Assembly: GCF_038050375.1 (NCBI RefSeq)
Contig: NZ_CP150886.1
Location: 2,707,318 to 2,771,317 of the forward strand
Length of the DNA: 64,000 nt
Direction: 5' to 3'
From: Okeanomitos corallinicola TIOX110
GTDB lineage: Bacteria > Cyanobacteriota > Cyanobacteriia > Cyanobacteriales > Nostocaceae
The position numbers and the translations under genes were made by a program. Below the pieces are notes generated by a model that did not search any database, was not told the origin of the DNA, and saw only the letters and a list, made by a program, of their open reading frames with translations. This document shows, piece after piece, positions 26,326 through 36,461 of the stretch. How positions within the stretch are numbered: the first letter of the stretch is position 1; each line of letters opens with the position of its first letter.

Positions 26326-27167
26326 TTTGTACCGTTACTAAAGTTTTTACCCTCTTCTTCTTTGGTGACTGACTCAGCAATCAACTCTTGAAACATATCA
26401 GTTGAATTCACAGGGTCTACAAATACAATTTTGGCATTATTACTTTCACTGAGTTTTTGACTAGCGTGTACATAGTCTTGGGCAACAAGATACCGTAAAA
26501 TATCCTTACTTTCGGGATGAGAACGTAAAACTCCAGAAATAATTTCCATGGAAGCTCTAGTTCCTTCGGCTTTTTTTATTGCTGCTTGTCTTTCCCCTTC
26601 AGCAGCAGAAATCACCGCTCTTTTTTCAATTTCCGCAGCTCGCTCCTTTTCCATTGATGCGCGAACGCTTTCTGGTGGTGTAATTCTTTGAATATCCAAA
26701 CGAATAATTTGAGCGCCCCAACCTGCTGTAACTGCATTTAAATGGTCTAATAATGTTCTATCCATTTCGTCTCTGGACATATTAGTATCTTCTAAGCTGT
26801 TTTGGGCAATGATTTCTCGTAGGCTTGTAGTAGTTAAATTAGCAAGTGCCTGTTGCAAATCATCAATTTCATAAAAGCTTTTCTCTATATCTATGATTTT
26901 CCAGTACACGACTCCATCAACTTCTAAGTAAATATTATCCTTAGTAATCACATTTTGAGGCTTGATATCTAAAACTTGCTCCCTGGTTGTATCTTCCATG
27001 ACAATTTGGTCAATCAAGGGAACAATGAAATTCAATCCTGAACTAAGTACCCGATGATACTTCCCTAATCTTTCAACTACAGCAACATTTCCTTGATTGA
27101 TTAATTTAGCTGATCCAAAAGCATAGCCTACTAGTGCTAATACAACTATTGCAATAAATAGATCCAT
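26322..27167 (-). CDS. SPFH/Band-7 (stomatin, QmcA-like) membrane protein
   Basis: One N-terminal membrane helix (residues 1-20, MDLFIAIVVLALVGYAFGSA) precedes the Band-7 domain (about 22-190): VAVVERLGKYHRVLSSGLNF, ITKDNIYLEVDGVVYW and LREIIAQ. A coiled-coil-like Ala/Glu/Lys segment (EKERAAEIEKRAVISAAEGERQ) follows. This is the layout of prokaryotic stomatins and QmcA, which form membrane-associated rings linked to proteases or membrane microdomains. No NfeD or protease gene is next to it. The 281-residue length is normal. It overlaps the end of folP by 4 bases. Confidence 0.9.
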   Translation of the reverse strand: MDLFIAIVVLALVGYAFGSAKLINQGNVAVVERLGKYHRVLSSGLNFIVPLIDQIVMEDTTREQVLDIKPQNVITKDNIYLEVDGVVYWKIIDIEKSFYEIDDLQQALANLTTTSLREIIAQNSLEDTNMSRDEMDRTLLDHLNAVTAGWGAQIIRLDIQRITPPESVRASMEKERAAEIEKRAVISAAEGERQAAIKKAEGTRASMEIISGVLRSHPESKDILRYLVAQDYVHASQKLSESNNAKIVFVDPVNSTDMFQELIAESVTKEEEGKNFSNGTN

Positions 27168-27419
27168 ATATGCTCCTTTTGAGAATTTGTAAGTTTCATT
27201 GTAGAACAGTATGATCCCTTTTGAGATTGGGGATTACGAGTAATCAACTAGACATAAAGTATGAATAAACTAGGATATTTTTATCAGTGTTTATTTATGA
27301 CTACAACATGATACTTGATATGACTGAGTTATCCTCTAAATTTAAGCACAAATTTAGTAAAAATTGAGGGGTGTAAGGGGGTTTAGTAATGTTAAACAGA
27401 TACTGAGAAATCCAGGAAT

Positions 27420-28271
27420 TTATCCCCCTACATTCATCGCTGCTAAAAATGCCTTTTGACTTACATCTTTATAAATGGTTTGTAAATAATTCATCATCAA
27501 ATCACCCGTAGAGGAAGCGGCTACATTTTCCTGATCTTTAGCTAGGGGAATTGTGCCTAAAGTATCTAATACTGTCTCACTGACACTAGGAGAAATTACC
27601 ACTAAGGATGACTCTAATGGCTCATTGTATTGCCAAAAGTTATTTAATTTTAATAAATCTTGATATTCAGTAGGTTTTTGTTGAATTTCTGAAGTTTCAG
27701 TTTCTAAAGGTATTATTTCAGTTTGTTCTTGGTTTTTACTGCTGCGTAATTTCCTTAAATCACTGATAATTTGGTCTCTAGTTCTTCCTCTTAATTGAAA
27801 TAAGACAAAAGGATCTTCACTAAAGCGATCGCCTAATTGATAATATACAGCACCGATGTGTTTACAAGGTACAGCTTTATCAGGACAAGAACATTTACCA
27901 TGAACATCACCTAAAGTAAAAGGAAATAAGGAAAGTCCATTACTGGTAAATACATCCTCAATATTTTGTGGCATTTCTCCTGCTAACAACTTAGCCGCAA
28001 AAATTGATTTTTGGGACATAGTTTCAATTACATAACCCCATTCTTCATCACTAAAAGCATCTAGAGATAAAGAAACTTGATAGGGTTCTGGTTCACTACC
28101 TTGCACCCTAGCTAATACTTTAGCTAACTTAAACTCAATATTTAAAACATTACCTTGTCTAGAATAATTTCTAGCTCTTTCTAACCGTTTTTTAAACCGA
28201 TAAGAATCTAGTAAATCTAGCCACCTTTGTGACCACCATTCTCTGCTTGCTTGTAAGGTATCATTAGTCAT
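27420..28271 (-). CDS. SWIM zinc-finger protein, partner of a SNF2 helicase
   Basis: Residues about 125-140 hold the SWIM motif C-x-C-x(n)-C-x-H (KCSCPDKAVPCKHIGAV), a zinc-binding element for DNA or protein contacts. The rest (283 residues) matches the SWIM-domain proteins that sit beside SNF2-type helicases in many bacteria. The gene starts with ATGACTAATGAT, 36 bases after the helicase stop, with two GGAGTCA repeats in the gap, so both are probably one transcript. A role in chromatin-like remodelling, repair or transcription recycling is possible but not established. Confidence 0.85.
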   Translation of the reverse strand: MTNDTLQASREWWSQRWLDLLDSYRFKKRLERARNYSRQGNVLNIEFKLAKVLARVQGSEPEPYQVSLSLDAFSDEEWGYVIETMSQKSIFAAKLLAGEMPQNIEDVFTSNGLSLFPFTLGDVHGKCSCPDKAVPCKHIGAVYYQLGDRFSEDPFVLFQLRGRTRDQIISDLRKLRSSKNQEQTEIIPLETETSEIQQKPTEYQDLLKLNNFWQYNEPLESSLVVISPSVSETVLDTLGTIPLAKDQENVAASSTGDLMMNYLQTIYKDVSQKAFLAAMNVGG

Positions 28272-28307
28272 AATTTAGGAGTCAGGAGTCAGAATATATA
28301 TTTTACC

Positions 28308-31300
28308 TTATTCTTCATCCTCATCAATTATTGCATTACGGTCAAGTAATAGTAAATCACGTAATTGATCTGTATTTAGTTCCGTTAACCATTCTTCACC
28401 AGTACCCACAACTTGTTCCGCTAATTGTTTCTTACTTTCAATCATGTCATTAATTTTTTCCTCTAAAGTACCAGTACAAACAAATTTATGAACTTGCACA
28501 TTCTTAGTTTGTCCAATTCTAAATACTCTATCCGTAGCTTGATTTTCAACCGCAGGATTCCACCATCTATCAAAATGAAAAACATGATTTGCCCTAGTTA
28601 AATTTAAACCCACACCACCTGCTTTCAAAGACAAAATCATAATTGGTGGTCCTTGGGGATCATGTTGAAAACGGTCAATCATTTCTTCCCGCTGCTTTTT
28701 ACTAGTGCTACCATACAAAAATAGGATTTCTCTACCCAAACGTTTTTCTAAATAAGGTTTAAGTAATTTACCCCATTCGGCAAACTGAGTAAAAATCAAA
28801 GCCCGGTTTCCTTCAGCTAAAACTTCCTCTAGCATTTCTTCTAGACGCTGTAATTTTGCCGATTGATATTTTCCTAAACTAGATTCTTTTAAATATTGTG
28901 CCGGGTGATTACAAATTTGTTTAAGTTTGACCAATAAACCTAAAATCATACCTCGACGTTGCAAACCTTCCGCTGATTCAATTTCCACTAAAGATTCATC
29001 TACCAACTCTTGATATAATTGCCCCTGTTCAGCAGTTAAACCACAAAAAACAGTCATTTCCTGCTTTTCTGGTAAATCTTGAATAATGGTTTTATCCGTT
29101 TTTAAACGACGCAAAATAAAAGGTTGCACTAATGACCTTAGCTGTGTTAAAGAATCAGTATCACCATATTTTTCAATCGGCATAGCAAACCGTCTTTGAA
29201 AAAACTGTTTATTACCCAAATAACCAGGATTGAGAAAATCTAAAATAGACCATAATTCCTGCAATCTATTTTCTACAGGTGTTCCAGTTAAAGCAATCCG
29301 AAATGTAGTATCTAATTTTCGCACAGCTTGAGATTGTTTAGAATCTGCATTTTTGATATTTTGAGCTTCATCTAAAACAATCATTTGCCAATTCATCGTT
29401 TGCAATATCTTAATATCTCTATGTACCAATGAATAGCTAGTAATTACTAAATCGTACTTATTGATAGTGGCAGTAAATGTTTTACCTTTGGGGCGTTTAT
29501 CACCATGATATTGTAAAACTTTGAGCTTAGGCGCAAATTTTTTAACTTCCTTTTCCCAGTTACCCAAAACAGAAGTTGGACAAACTAAAAGACTAGGATT
29601 TTCTAAGGCATTTTGTTCTTGCAGATGGAGTAAAAAAGCAATGAATTGGATCGTTTTTCCCAATCCCATATCGTCCGCTAAACAAGCGCCCAAACCCCAT
29701 CTTTCTAAAAATGCTAACCAAGCAGCACCACGTTCTTGATAAGGTCTTAATTTTCCGCAGAAATTACTAGGAGTTGGCAAAGGTTGAATATCTTGATTAT
29801 TAGTTAAATTCCCCACTAATTCCTGCAATGCACCGGAAGCATCAAAACTAACTACAGGTAATTTTTCAATTGTTTGAGTATCTCCTGTGCTAATTCTTAA
29901 AGCATCTTCTAAAGATAAAGACATTTGTTCTTGACGAGATGCAAAAAAGTTTTGGGCAGTCTTAATATCTTGCTGTCTTAATTCTACCCACTCACCATTA
30001 ATTTCTACTAAAGGACTGTTTAAAGCTACCAATTTATCAAATTCGGATTTAGAAATTGTCTGTCCACCAATTGCTAATTGCCATTGGAAACTTAACAAAC
30101 TTTGTAAACCTAAACGTCCTTGTTTTTGTTTAGCTGGTTCAGCATTAATTTTCAATCCTAAACGATTAGCCCAACCTTCACGATTAGCTAAACTTGGTGG
30201 TAAAATTACTCCTAAACCACTATCTTCTAATTTCCAAGCTACTGTTTTAATAAATTCATAAGCTTGAACAGGACTAAGAGTACACAATTCGGGAGATGCA
30301 GTTTCTAAACTAGGTGTTATCACTGGATATAACCGAGAAGCTAAACCCAAACCCCTCAAAAATGTTTCCTGGGGTTGTTCAATTATTCGCTGTTGATAAG
30401 CTAATTTTTCAACTGGATGATTCCAAATAGTTTTAGCATCTATTAAAAATTGATCATCATCTGTTGCTTGCAAAGAATAAGCTAATATCCAATCTGTGTT
30501 TTCTGCTGCTGGTGGATGTAGTTGAAAACAAGTCCGAAATGCAGCTTTTCCCGCTAATTGATATTGTAGTGGTCTAGTCCATGCTTTAATGGCTGCTTCT
30601 AATCTTTCCAGTTCCGTTGCATCAGTATTCATAACATGAGATGTCCCAGTTAAAGACTGTAACCACTGCTGTACAGCCGATGGTAAAGACATCATTAATC
30701 TATTATCAACAGGAGATTGAGAACCTAGCATCTCTCGAATTTGGGCATCTATGACATGATTGAGAAATGTCAAAATTAATTCCTGTGGTGCTTGGGGAAA
30801 ATCAACGGCTAAGTTAATTTGATTACTTTCTTGATATTGCTGAAAAGTACGACAGACTAAAGGCATTTTGGTAGCAAATTTTTCTAATCTAGTTGTATCT
30901 GTAGAACTATCTAAAAGTACCTGCCATTTAGCAATAATAGAAGTATCTGATGTGTGATGAATAGCTGGTAGAAATTTACAGCGGGCAATTAAATCTAAAC
31001 TCCAACGTGCTATCTGCACCCAAAACCTTAAATCTCCCCCTAAGAAAGCATCTTTGCCATCTGTTGAACTCAATGGTAAAGAAGTTAGAAATTTAATAGC
31101 TTCACGAGGTTGGAGACAAAAACCTTCAATTTTCCAAGGATGTAAATATTGTAGTGAATTATCATCAATATCTAAGCTGGCAGAATGTACAGGATAAATT
31201 ACTGGATCATTTCCTATGAATTTAGTGATTAAAGTAATTATTTGTGATTCTGTAGTTAATGTGTTTTCTGTTTTTTTTGTACTCTTCCGGGTTTTTTGTT

Positions 31301-31523
31301 TGCTAACTGTAACCGCAGAATTTTGAATATAGTTATTAATTTGTAAATTATTTATTTCTAACCATTTGCCTAACTCAGCGGCTGTCATAGATAATGGATT
31401 GAATGGAATTTCCGTTGAGTTAATAGATTCCCTCCCAATCTGGGAATTTCGCCAAGTTTCGCCCCATACAAATAAACGGTTGTTGTCCTTGTCATTTAAC
31501 CAAATACCGTGTAAAATCGCCAT
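28308..31523 (-). CDS. SNF2 family DEAD/DEAH-box helicase-like ATPase
   Basis: The 1071-residue protein has an N-terminal accessory region (about 1-570) and a C-terminal SNF2 motor. The motor shows Walker A DDMGLGKTIQF (about residue 614), DEAQ box (VLDEAQNIKN, near residue 717), motif III LTGTPVENRLQELWS, and the helicase C lobe with ALIFTQFAEW, LKAGGVGLNLTRA and DRWWNPAVENQATDRVFRIGQ. Bacterial SNF2 proteins of this type resemble HepA/RapA-like ATPases acting on DNA or RNA polymerase. The downstream SWIM-domain gene is its usual companion. Confidence 0.93.
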   Translation of the reverse strand: MAILHGIWLNDKDNNRLFVWGETWRNSQIGRESINSTEIPFNPLSMTAAELGKWLEINNLQINNYIQNSAVTVSKQKTRKSTKKTENTLTTESQIITLITKFIGNDPVIYPVHSASLDIDDNSLQYLHPWKIEGFCLQPREAIKFLTSLPLSSTDGKDAFLGGDLRFWVQIARWSLDLIARCKFLPAIHHTSDTSIIAKWQVLLDSSTDTTRLEKFATKMPLVCRTFQQYQESNQINLAVDFPQAPQELILTFLNHVIDAQIREMLGSQSPVDNRLMMSLPSAVQQWLQSLTGTSHVMNTDATELERLEAAIKAWTRPLQYQLAGKAAFRTCFQLHPPAAENTDWILAYSLQATDDDQFLIDAKTIWNHPVEKLAYQQRIIEQPQETFLRGLGLASRLYPVITPSLETASPELCTLSPVQAYEFIKTVAWKLEDSGLGVILPPSLANREGWANRLGLKINAEPAKQKQGRLGLQSLLSFQWQLAIGGQTISKSEFDKLVALNSPLVEINGEWVELRQQDIKTAQNFFASRQEQMSLSLEDALRISTGDTQTIEKLPVVSFDASGALQELVGNLTNNQDIQPLPTPSNFCGKLRPYQERGAAWLAFLERWGLGACLADDMGLGKTIQFIAFLLHLQEQNALENPSLLVCPTSVLGNWEKEVKKFAPKLKVLQYHGDKRPKGKTFTATINKYDLVITSYSLVHRDIKILQTMNWQMIVLDEAQNIKNADSKQSQAVRKLDTTFRIALTGTPVENRLQELWSILDFLNPGYLGNKQFFQRRFAMPIEKYGDTDSLTQLRSLVQPFILRRLKTDKTIIQDLPEKQEMTVFCGLTAEQGQLYQELVDESLVEIESAEGLQRRGMILGLLVKLKQICNHPAQYLKESSLGKYQSAKLQRLEEMLEEVLAEGNRALIFTQFAEWGKLLKPYLEKRLGREILFLYGSTSKKQREEMIDRFQHDPQGPPIMILSLKAGGVGLNLTRANHVFHFDRWWNPAVENQATDRVFRIGQTKNVQVHKFVCTGTLEEKINDMIESKKQLAEQVVGTGEEWLTELNTDQLRDLLLLDRNAIIDEDEE

Positions 31524-31886
31524 GTTTATCAGATACTAATTGTTTAACTAAGGTAATTTAAGTAATTAAGTAATTAAGTAATTTAAGTGAAAGTAAGTAA
31601 AAGTTTAGATTCAAAGATCCAAATAATTGCAGTATAAGATTAAAAAATCAAGAATTTTCAACTTTTACTCTCTGCGACTGTGCGACTCTGCGTGAAATAA
31701 AATCATACTCTTAATCAGCAACGCCTAATCTGCTATCTCCCTGTTTTCCCTCTCTCCTACCCTGTACCTCCTGTTCCCTAACTTTAATCTGTGAAACTAA
31801 TATATCTAACAGAAGCCGTCCATAGTGCATAAATGTTAGGATTGCCACAGAGAGAGAATAGAGTGCATAGAAGGAAAACAAACTGA
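31524..31886. repeat. spacer with AAGTAATT octamer repeats upstream of pnp
   Basis: Bases 31556-31590 hold about three copies of AAGTAATT with imperfect flanks, shortly upstream of the SNF2 start codon. The remaining 300 bases are the likely pnp promoter and leader; no gene is evident. The stretch near 31670-31710 contains a CTCTGCGACTGTGCGACTCTGCG run of imperfect heptads. Confidence 0.6.
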
Positions 31887-34043
31887 ATGGCAGAAATTGA
31901 TAAGTCAATATCCTTTGATGGTAGGGATATTCGGCTGAAGGTTGGATTGTTAGCCCCCCAAGCTGGTGGGTCGGTGTTGATAGAATCGGGGGATACTGCT
32001 GTTTTAGTGACAGCTACAAGGTCACAAGCCAGAGAAGGCATTGATTTTCTTCCCCTCACGGTAGATTACGAAGAAAGACTGTACGCAGCTGGTAGAATCC
32101 CTGGTGGTATTATGCGTCGGGAAGGCCGTCCACCAGAAAAGGCGATTCTTACTAGCCGATTAATTGACCGTCCTCTTCGTCCTCTGTTCCCTTCATGGTT
32201 ACGGGATGATTTGCAAATTATTGCTTTCACCCTGTCAATGGATGAACAAGTACCGCCAGATGTGTTAGCTGTGACTGGTGCTTCAATTGCTACTCTTATT
32301 GCCCAAATTCCTTTTAATGGACCTATGGCGGCAGTGAGAGTAGGTTTAGTGGGTGATGACTTTATCATTAATCCTACTTATGCGGAAGTTGAAGCGGGAG
32401 ATTTGGATTTAATTGTCGCTGGTTCACCTGATGGTGTGATCATGGTGGAAGCAGGGGCTAATCAGTTACCGGAACGGGATATTATCGAAGCGATTGACTT
32501 CGGTTATGAAGCAGTCAGAGATTTAATCCAAGCGCAATTGGATTTAGTCGAAGAACTAGGTTTAAAAATTATCCAGGAAGCGCCTCCAGAAGTAGATCAA
32601 ACCTTAGAAAACTATATCCGCGATCGCGCTAATGCTGAAATTAAGAAAATCTTGGCGCAATTTGAGTTAACTAAAACTGAACGTGATGCTGCTTTAGATG
32701 TAGTTAAAGATGGTATCTCTACTGAAATTGAAGCTCTACCCGAAGAAGATCCAATTCGCCTGGCAGCTACAGCTAATAGTAAAGCCCTTGGTAATACTTT
32801 TAAGAGTATCACCAAATACTTTATGCGTCGCCAAATTGTTGAAGATAATGTCCGTGTTGATGGTCGAAAACTAGATGAAGTTCGTCCAGTTTCTTGTCAA
32901 GTTGGCTTGTTACCTCAACGAGTTCATGGCAGCGGTTTATTTAACCGAGGACTAACTCAAGTATTATCAGTTTGTACTTTAGGTACACCTGGCGATGCTC
33001 AAAACCTCAACGATGACCTGCAAACAGATCAATCTAAACGCTACTTACATCATTACAACTTCCCTCCCTTCTCCGTCGGTGAAACTAAACCCATGCGAGC
33101 GCCCGGAAGACGAGAAATTGGTCACGGTGCATTAGCAGAAAGGGCAATTTTACCCGTATTACCAACCAAAGAACAATTCCCTTACGTGATCCGTGTAGTT
33201 TCAGAAGTTCTATCTTCTAACGGTTCTACCTCCATGGGTTCTGTTTGTGGTTCTACCCTCGCCCTCATGGATGCAGGTGTACCCATTCTTAAACCCGTCA
33301 GCGGTGCGGCAATGGGTTTAATTAAAGAAGGTGATGAAGTCCGTGTTTTAACAGATATCCAAGGTATTGAAGACTTCTTGGGTGATATGGACTTTAAGGT
33401 TGCGGGTACTGATACAGGTATCACTGCCTTACAAATGGATATGAAAATATCTGGTTTATCTTTGGACGTAATCAAACAGGCTGTAGAACAAGCAAAAGAT
33501 GCTAGGTTACACATCCTGGGTAAAATGCTTGAGACAATTGAAACACCTCGTCTTGAGACATCACCTTTTGCCCCACGTCTGTTAACCATCAAGATCGATC
33601 CTGACATGATCGGTTTAGTCATTGGACCCGGTGGTAAAACCATCAAGGGAATAACTGAAGAAACAGGTGCAAAAATTGACATTGAAGACAGTGGCATAGT
33701 CACCATTTCCGCAGTTGATGAAAACCGAGCCAAGCGAGCGCGTAACATCGTTCAAGGCATGACTCGCAAACTGCATGAAGGGGATGTTTACATAGGTCGT
33801 GTGACACGAATTATACCTATTGGTGCATTTGTGGAATTCTTGCCCGGAAAAGAAGGTATGATCCACATTTCTCAACTTGCTGACTATCGAGTTGGTAAGG
33901 TTGAAGATGAGGTAGCAGTTGGTGATGAAGTGATTGTCAAAGTGCGCGAAATTGACAATAAAGGTAGAATCAACCTGACACGCTTGGGTATTCACCCAGA
34001 TGATGCTGCTAAAGCACGGGAAGCTGCGGCTACAAATCGTTAA
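31887..34043 (+). CDS. pnp: polyribonucleotide nucleotidyltransferase (PNPase)
   Basis: PNPase degrades RNA phosphorolytically 3' to 5' and can also polymerise tails. The 718 residues contain two RNase PH-like domains (about 10-145 and 320-540), an alpha-helical linker, a KH domain ([20 protein letters not shown]) and an S1 domain ([20 protein letters not shown]). The start [15 protein letters not shown] is standard. Expression is monocistronic, followed by a strong terminator at 34099-34128. Confidence 0.97.
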   Translation: MAEIDKSISFDGRDIRLKVGLLAPQAGGSVLIESGDTAVLVTATRSQAREGIDFLPLTVDYEERLYAAGRIPGGIMRREGRPPEKAILTSRLIDRPLRPLFPSWLRDDLQIIAFTLSMDEQVPPDVLAVTGASIATLIAQIPFNGPMAAVRVGLVGDDFIINPTYAEVEAGDLDLIVAGSPDGVIMVEAGANQLPERDIIEAIDFGYEAVRDLIQAQLDLVEELGLKIIQEAPPEVDQTLENYIRDRANAEIKKILAQFELTKTERDAALDVVKDGISTEIEALPEEDPIRLAATANSKALGNTFKSITKYFMRRQIVEDNVRVDGRKLDEVRPVSCQVGLLPQRVHGSGLFNRGLTQVLSVCTLGTPGDAQNLNDDLQTDQSKRYLHHYNFPPFSVGETKPMRAPGRREIGHGALAERAILPVLPTKEQFPYVIRVVSEVLSSNGSTSMGSVCGSTLALMDAGVPILKPVSGAAMGLIKEGDEVRVLTDIQGIEDFLGDMDFKVAGTDTGITALQMDMKISGLSLDVIKQAVEQAKDARLHILGKMLETIETPRLETSPFAPRLLTIKIDPDMIGLVIGPGGKTIKGITEETGAKIDIEDSGIVTISAVDENRAKRARNIVQGMTRKLHEGDVYIGRVTRIIPIGAFVEFLPGKEGMIHISQLADYRVGKVEDEVAVGDEVIVKVREIDNKGRINLTRLGIHPDDAAKAREAAATNR

Positions 34044-34054
34044 CAACGATTAAG

Positions 34055-34128
34055 GATTTTAGATTTTGGATTAGAGATAAATCCCAATTCTAAAATCCGC
34101 GATGCCTGATTTTTACAGTGGGCATCGC
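34055..34128 (+). terminator. double hairpin with terminator after pnp
   Basis: The first stem GGATTTTAGA / TCTAAAATCC (34055-34064 with 34089-34098) resembles a dispersed cyanobacterial repeat. It directly abuts a second stem GCGATGCC / GGCATCGC (34099-34128). A T-run at 34136-34143 follows, so the second hairpin is a good rho-independent terminator for pnp. Confidence 0.75.
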
Positions 34129-34178
34129 TGTATGATTTTTTTATTATTTTGAATAGTGATATTGGAGGTAAGCAAGAT

Positions 34179-34415
34179 ATGGCTACTAGAGAAGAAATCA
34201 CCATCAAAGTGCCATCAGAAATTGCAGAAGCCTATCGTCAAGCAACGAAGGAAGAACAGGAACAAATTCAACTCAAGTTTGCATCAATTATGCAATTAAA
34301 ACTTTTCAATTCTCGACAAGATGCTGTGCAACATCTCAGAAATATGATGGATGAAGTTAGCAAAGAAGCACAAGCACAAGGTTTAACGCCTGAGATTTTA
34401 GACTCTATTTTATAA
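34179..34415 (+). CDS. small hypothetical protein, antitoxin-like
   Basis: A 78-residue helical, charged protein beginning MATREEITIKVPSEIAEAYR. A good GGAGG lies 11 bases before the ATG at 34179; the frame opens 30 bases earlier with TTG but that start lacks support. The opening strand (EITIKVP) followed by helices is reminiscent of ribbon-helix-helix antitoxins. No toxin follows: the next gene (34422 onwards) is convergent and only 6 bases away. The function is unknown. Confidence 0.6.
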   Translation: MATREEITIKVPSEIAEAYRQATKEEQEQIQLKFASIMQLKLFNSRQDAVQHLRNMMDEVSKEAQAQGLTPEILDSIL

Positions 34416-34421
34416 ATTGCA

Positions 34422-35387
34422 CTATGATGGATATTTTTCTTCTGGGTAAGGTAAAGTCTTTGTTAAAACAACTGGACGATTAGCACCAGTTGGCAGAAGA
34501 TAAATTGATATACGAACATCACAATTTTTTGCATCTTCCGGTAAAGAAGGTCTTTTTGTTGCTGCTGCGAGTGAAATCCTACCGGGACCATCAATTATGA
34601 TTTCGTATCGTGTACTTTCAATTGTTAAAGAGCCAGGTTTACCTGCTCCCAATCTATGGTCATCAAGAGCAGGATTTAAACTAATCGGATTAGACTCAAA
34701 TGTTGGAATTCCAGAAATTTCAAACTCTACGCGACATAGATGATATGGAATGATCACACGCTCCCTACTTTTAGGAACAATGTACAACTCTGAATTTAAA
34801 CGCAATTCATCGGAATGATAATTTCCTACAGAATCTTCTCCTGCAATTGTGGCTGTCAGTTCAATTTCAAGAATTTCGATTTCCGGTAATAATTCGAGTG
34901 GAGCAAGTAATCGAATCAGGTCAGAACGATGTGCGGATCTTATAGCAGTCTTTTCACGCCAAGGAACTTCAAGTTCAACAGAACCTCCTCCTGGAGAACC
35001 ATAAACTGGATTCTTAACAACAAAAGGAGCGCGCTCAGTTTCAAATAGCAAAGCCACAACGATTTTGTCATCAACAGGAATATTCAATGAAGAAATCATT
35101 CTTGGAGCAAGCTCATTAAAAAAGGACTCTACTTGAGGATACCAACTAGCAACATCATTGGCATTAGCTCCAATAACACAATCAATACCTTTTTTTTCAT
35201 CAACACCTATTAGCCAAAGTATATTCTCTCCTCGTGCAGCATTAGCATGACCTGCTATTCGACGAGCAGCCTTCGCTTCAGGTATCCAGACTGCCTTTAA
35301 CTCAACCAAAAAATCTTCGTTAGGTTGACCACTTTTGACACAATCAATAACTCTCAATGCCCAACTTTCAATTTGTCTAGAATTCAT
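34422..35387 (-). CDS. hypothetical protein with AlbA_2/Schlafen-like N-terminal domain
   Basis: The first 130 residues have the pattern E-F-L-V-E-L-K at the start, then ARRIAGHANAARGENILWLIGVDEKKGI. This resembles the Schlafen AlbA_2 domain (E-x-K ... I-A-A-F-A-N-x-x-G-G) found in putative DNA- or RNA-cleaving or regulatory proteins. The C-terminal half is beta-rich without known motifs. ATG at 35387 (MNSRQIE) is preferred over TTG at 35399. Neighbours give no functional clue. A defence or transcriptional role is possible but speculative. Confidence 0.55.
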   Translation of the reverse strand: MNSRQIESWALRVIDCVKSGQPNEDFLVELKAVWIPEAKAARRIAGHANAARGENILWLIGVDEKKGIDCVIGANANDVASWYPQVESFFNELAPRMISSLNIPVDDKIVVALLFETERAPFVVKNPVYGSPGGGSVELEVPWREKTAIRSAHRSDLIRLLAPLELLPEIEILEIELTATIAGEDSVGNYHSDELRLNSELYIVPKSRERVIIPYHLCRVEFEISGIPTFESNPISLNPALDDHRLGAGKPGSLTIESTRYEIIIDGPGRISLAAATKRPSLPEDAKNCDVRISIYLLPTGANRPVVLTKTLPYPEEKYPS

Positions 35388-35610
35388 CTCTCTAATCAAA
35401 ATTTTTGCTTCAAAAATTTAAAAAAATATAACGTCAACTTTATTACTGTGCATTGACGTATTAAAAAATTACACTTACTACATAATACACAACTTTTATT
35501 TCCGCAACCAGTAACATCCCCAAAAATCAGAGTTTCTTGTTACAACAACTTTTAAGCTGGTTGGGACATCAACAGATAAGAAAACCTAGACATAAACAAA
35601 TCTTTAACTC

Positions 35611-35638
35611 TGTCACCTGTCACCTGTCACCTGTCACC
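35611..35638. repeat. STRR array TGTCACC x4
   Basis: Four perfect copies of TGTCACC lie in the 340-base spacer between the AlbA_2-like gene and the DUF3146 gene. The complementary heptad GTGACAG recurs at 39964-39991 and inside rpoB. The rest of the spacer shows no gene. Confidence 0.9.
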
Positions 35639-35730
35639 TTCTTAATTTGTCAATTTCCAGAATGTTTGCTACATAAAAACTAAGTAACCTAAACGGTTAA
35701 CTTGTTATCCCTCATTGGAAATCCATCATA

Positions 35731-35994
35731 GTGAGTGCTAAACGTCTACCAGAAACCACCGCCCATGTCCGCATCACCGCTCAATCTTGGCAATATGGCT
35801 TAATTGAAGGTGATGTCAGTGCAGGAGATTTTGAATGGCATTTTAAATGGCATTTCCGTCGGGGGGAATTATCTGTCAAACCCTCTCAAGGTCGGGCTTT
35901 AATCAAAGAACCTCTCGGTCGCTTTTTAGAAAAACAAGATTATCAATTAGAACCAGGGGGAGATTATGCTTTTACGATTCGGGCAGAATTATAA
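35731..35994 (+). CDS. DUF3146 family protein
   Basis: The 87-residue protein MSAKRLPETTAHVRIT... with internal FEWHFKWHFRRGELSVKPSQGRALIKEPLGRFLE matches a small conserved cyanobacterial family of unknown function (DUF3146, identified from memory). It starts with GTG at 35731. It ends 12 bases before the convergent YqgF-type gene. No membrane segment, signal or catalytic motif is visible. Confidence 0.7.
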   Translation: MSAKRLPETTAHVRITAQSWQYGLIEGDVSAGDFEWHFKWHFRRGELSVKPSQGRALIKEPLGRFLEKQDYQLEPGGDYAFTIRAEL

Positions 35995-36006
35995 ATAAAT
36001 TAATTA

Positions 36007-36429
36007 TTAATTAGAAGTTAAGCGATTAAGGTAGCGTTCAATTAAAAGGATAGCTACTATATCATCTATTGGTCTGGGAGGTTGTCGCATACCTTTGGGT
36101 AACAATTTTGTTATTCCTGTGGGTGGGAACATTTGCCAATAGCGATCGCGTGCTTCTAAAGTTGTATAACGTTCATCCACTAAAATAATATTTACAGTGG
36201 GAATTAATTCCTGATTCAATTGTTTTTTCCACTTTTTTGCCGTGGTTTGATCTCCCATCACAACTAAGGAAATAGGATATTGTTGTCTTAATGATGAAAT
36301 TTGAGCGATCGCCTCATCAGCAGCGACAACTTGATGGAAATAAAGTTTTCTATCCAATCCCATCACAGCCACACCACATTTATCTCGACCAGGATCAAAG
36401 CCCAAAATTGCAGGTTGTGTATTAGTCAT
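36007..36429 (-). CDS. YqgF/RuvX-like RNase H-fold nuclease
   Basis: The RNase H-like fold is shown by the first strand ILGFDPGRDKCGVAVMG with its catalytic Asp, by LVVMGDQTT and by VDERYTTLEARDRYW. A final PRPIDDIVAILLIERYL helix contains further Asp residues. Such proteins process pre-16S rRNA (YqgF) or act as Holliday-junction resolvase relatives. This 140-residue form is distinct from classical YqgF in several positions, so the exact substrate is uncertain. Its start codon lies in an STRR-like ACTAATG context and it is 32 bases after the DUF3084 gene (minus-strand order). Confidence 0.8.
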   Translation of the reverse strand: MTNTQPAILGFDPGRDKCGVAVMGLDRKLYFHQVVAADEAIAQISSLRQQYPISLVVMGDQTTAKKWKKQLNQELIPTVNIILVDERYTTLEARDRYWQMFPPTGITKLLPKGMRQPPRPIDDIVAILLIERYLNRLTSN

Positions 36430-36461
36430 TAGTTATTACCAATTACCCATTACCCATTAAT

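Noticed and set aside
32066-32368. Minus-strand frames inside pnp, rpoB, rpoC1, rpoC2 and psbA
   Set aside because: They are antisense shadows of strongly conserved genes and have no ribosome binding sites or motifs.
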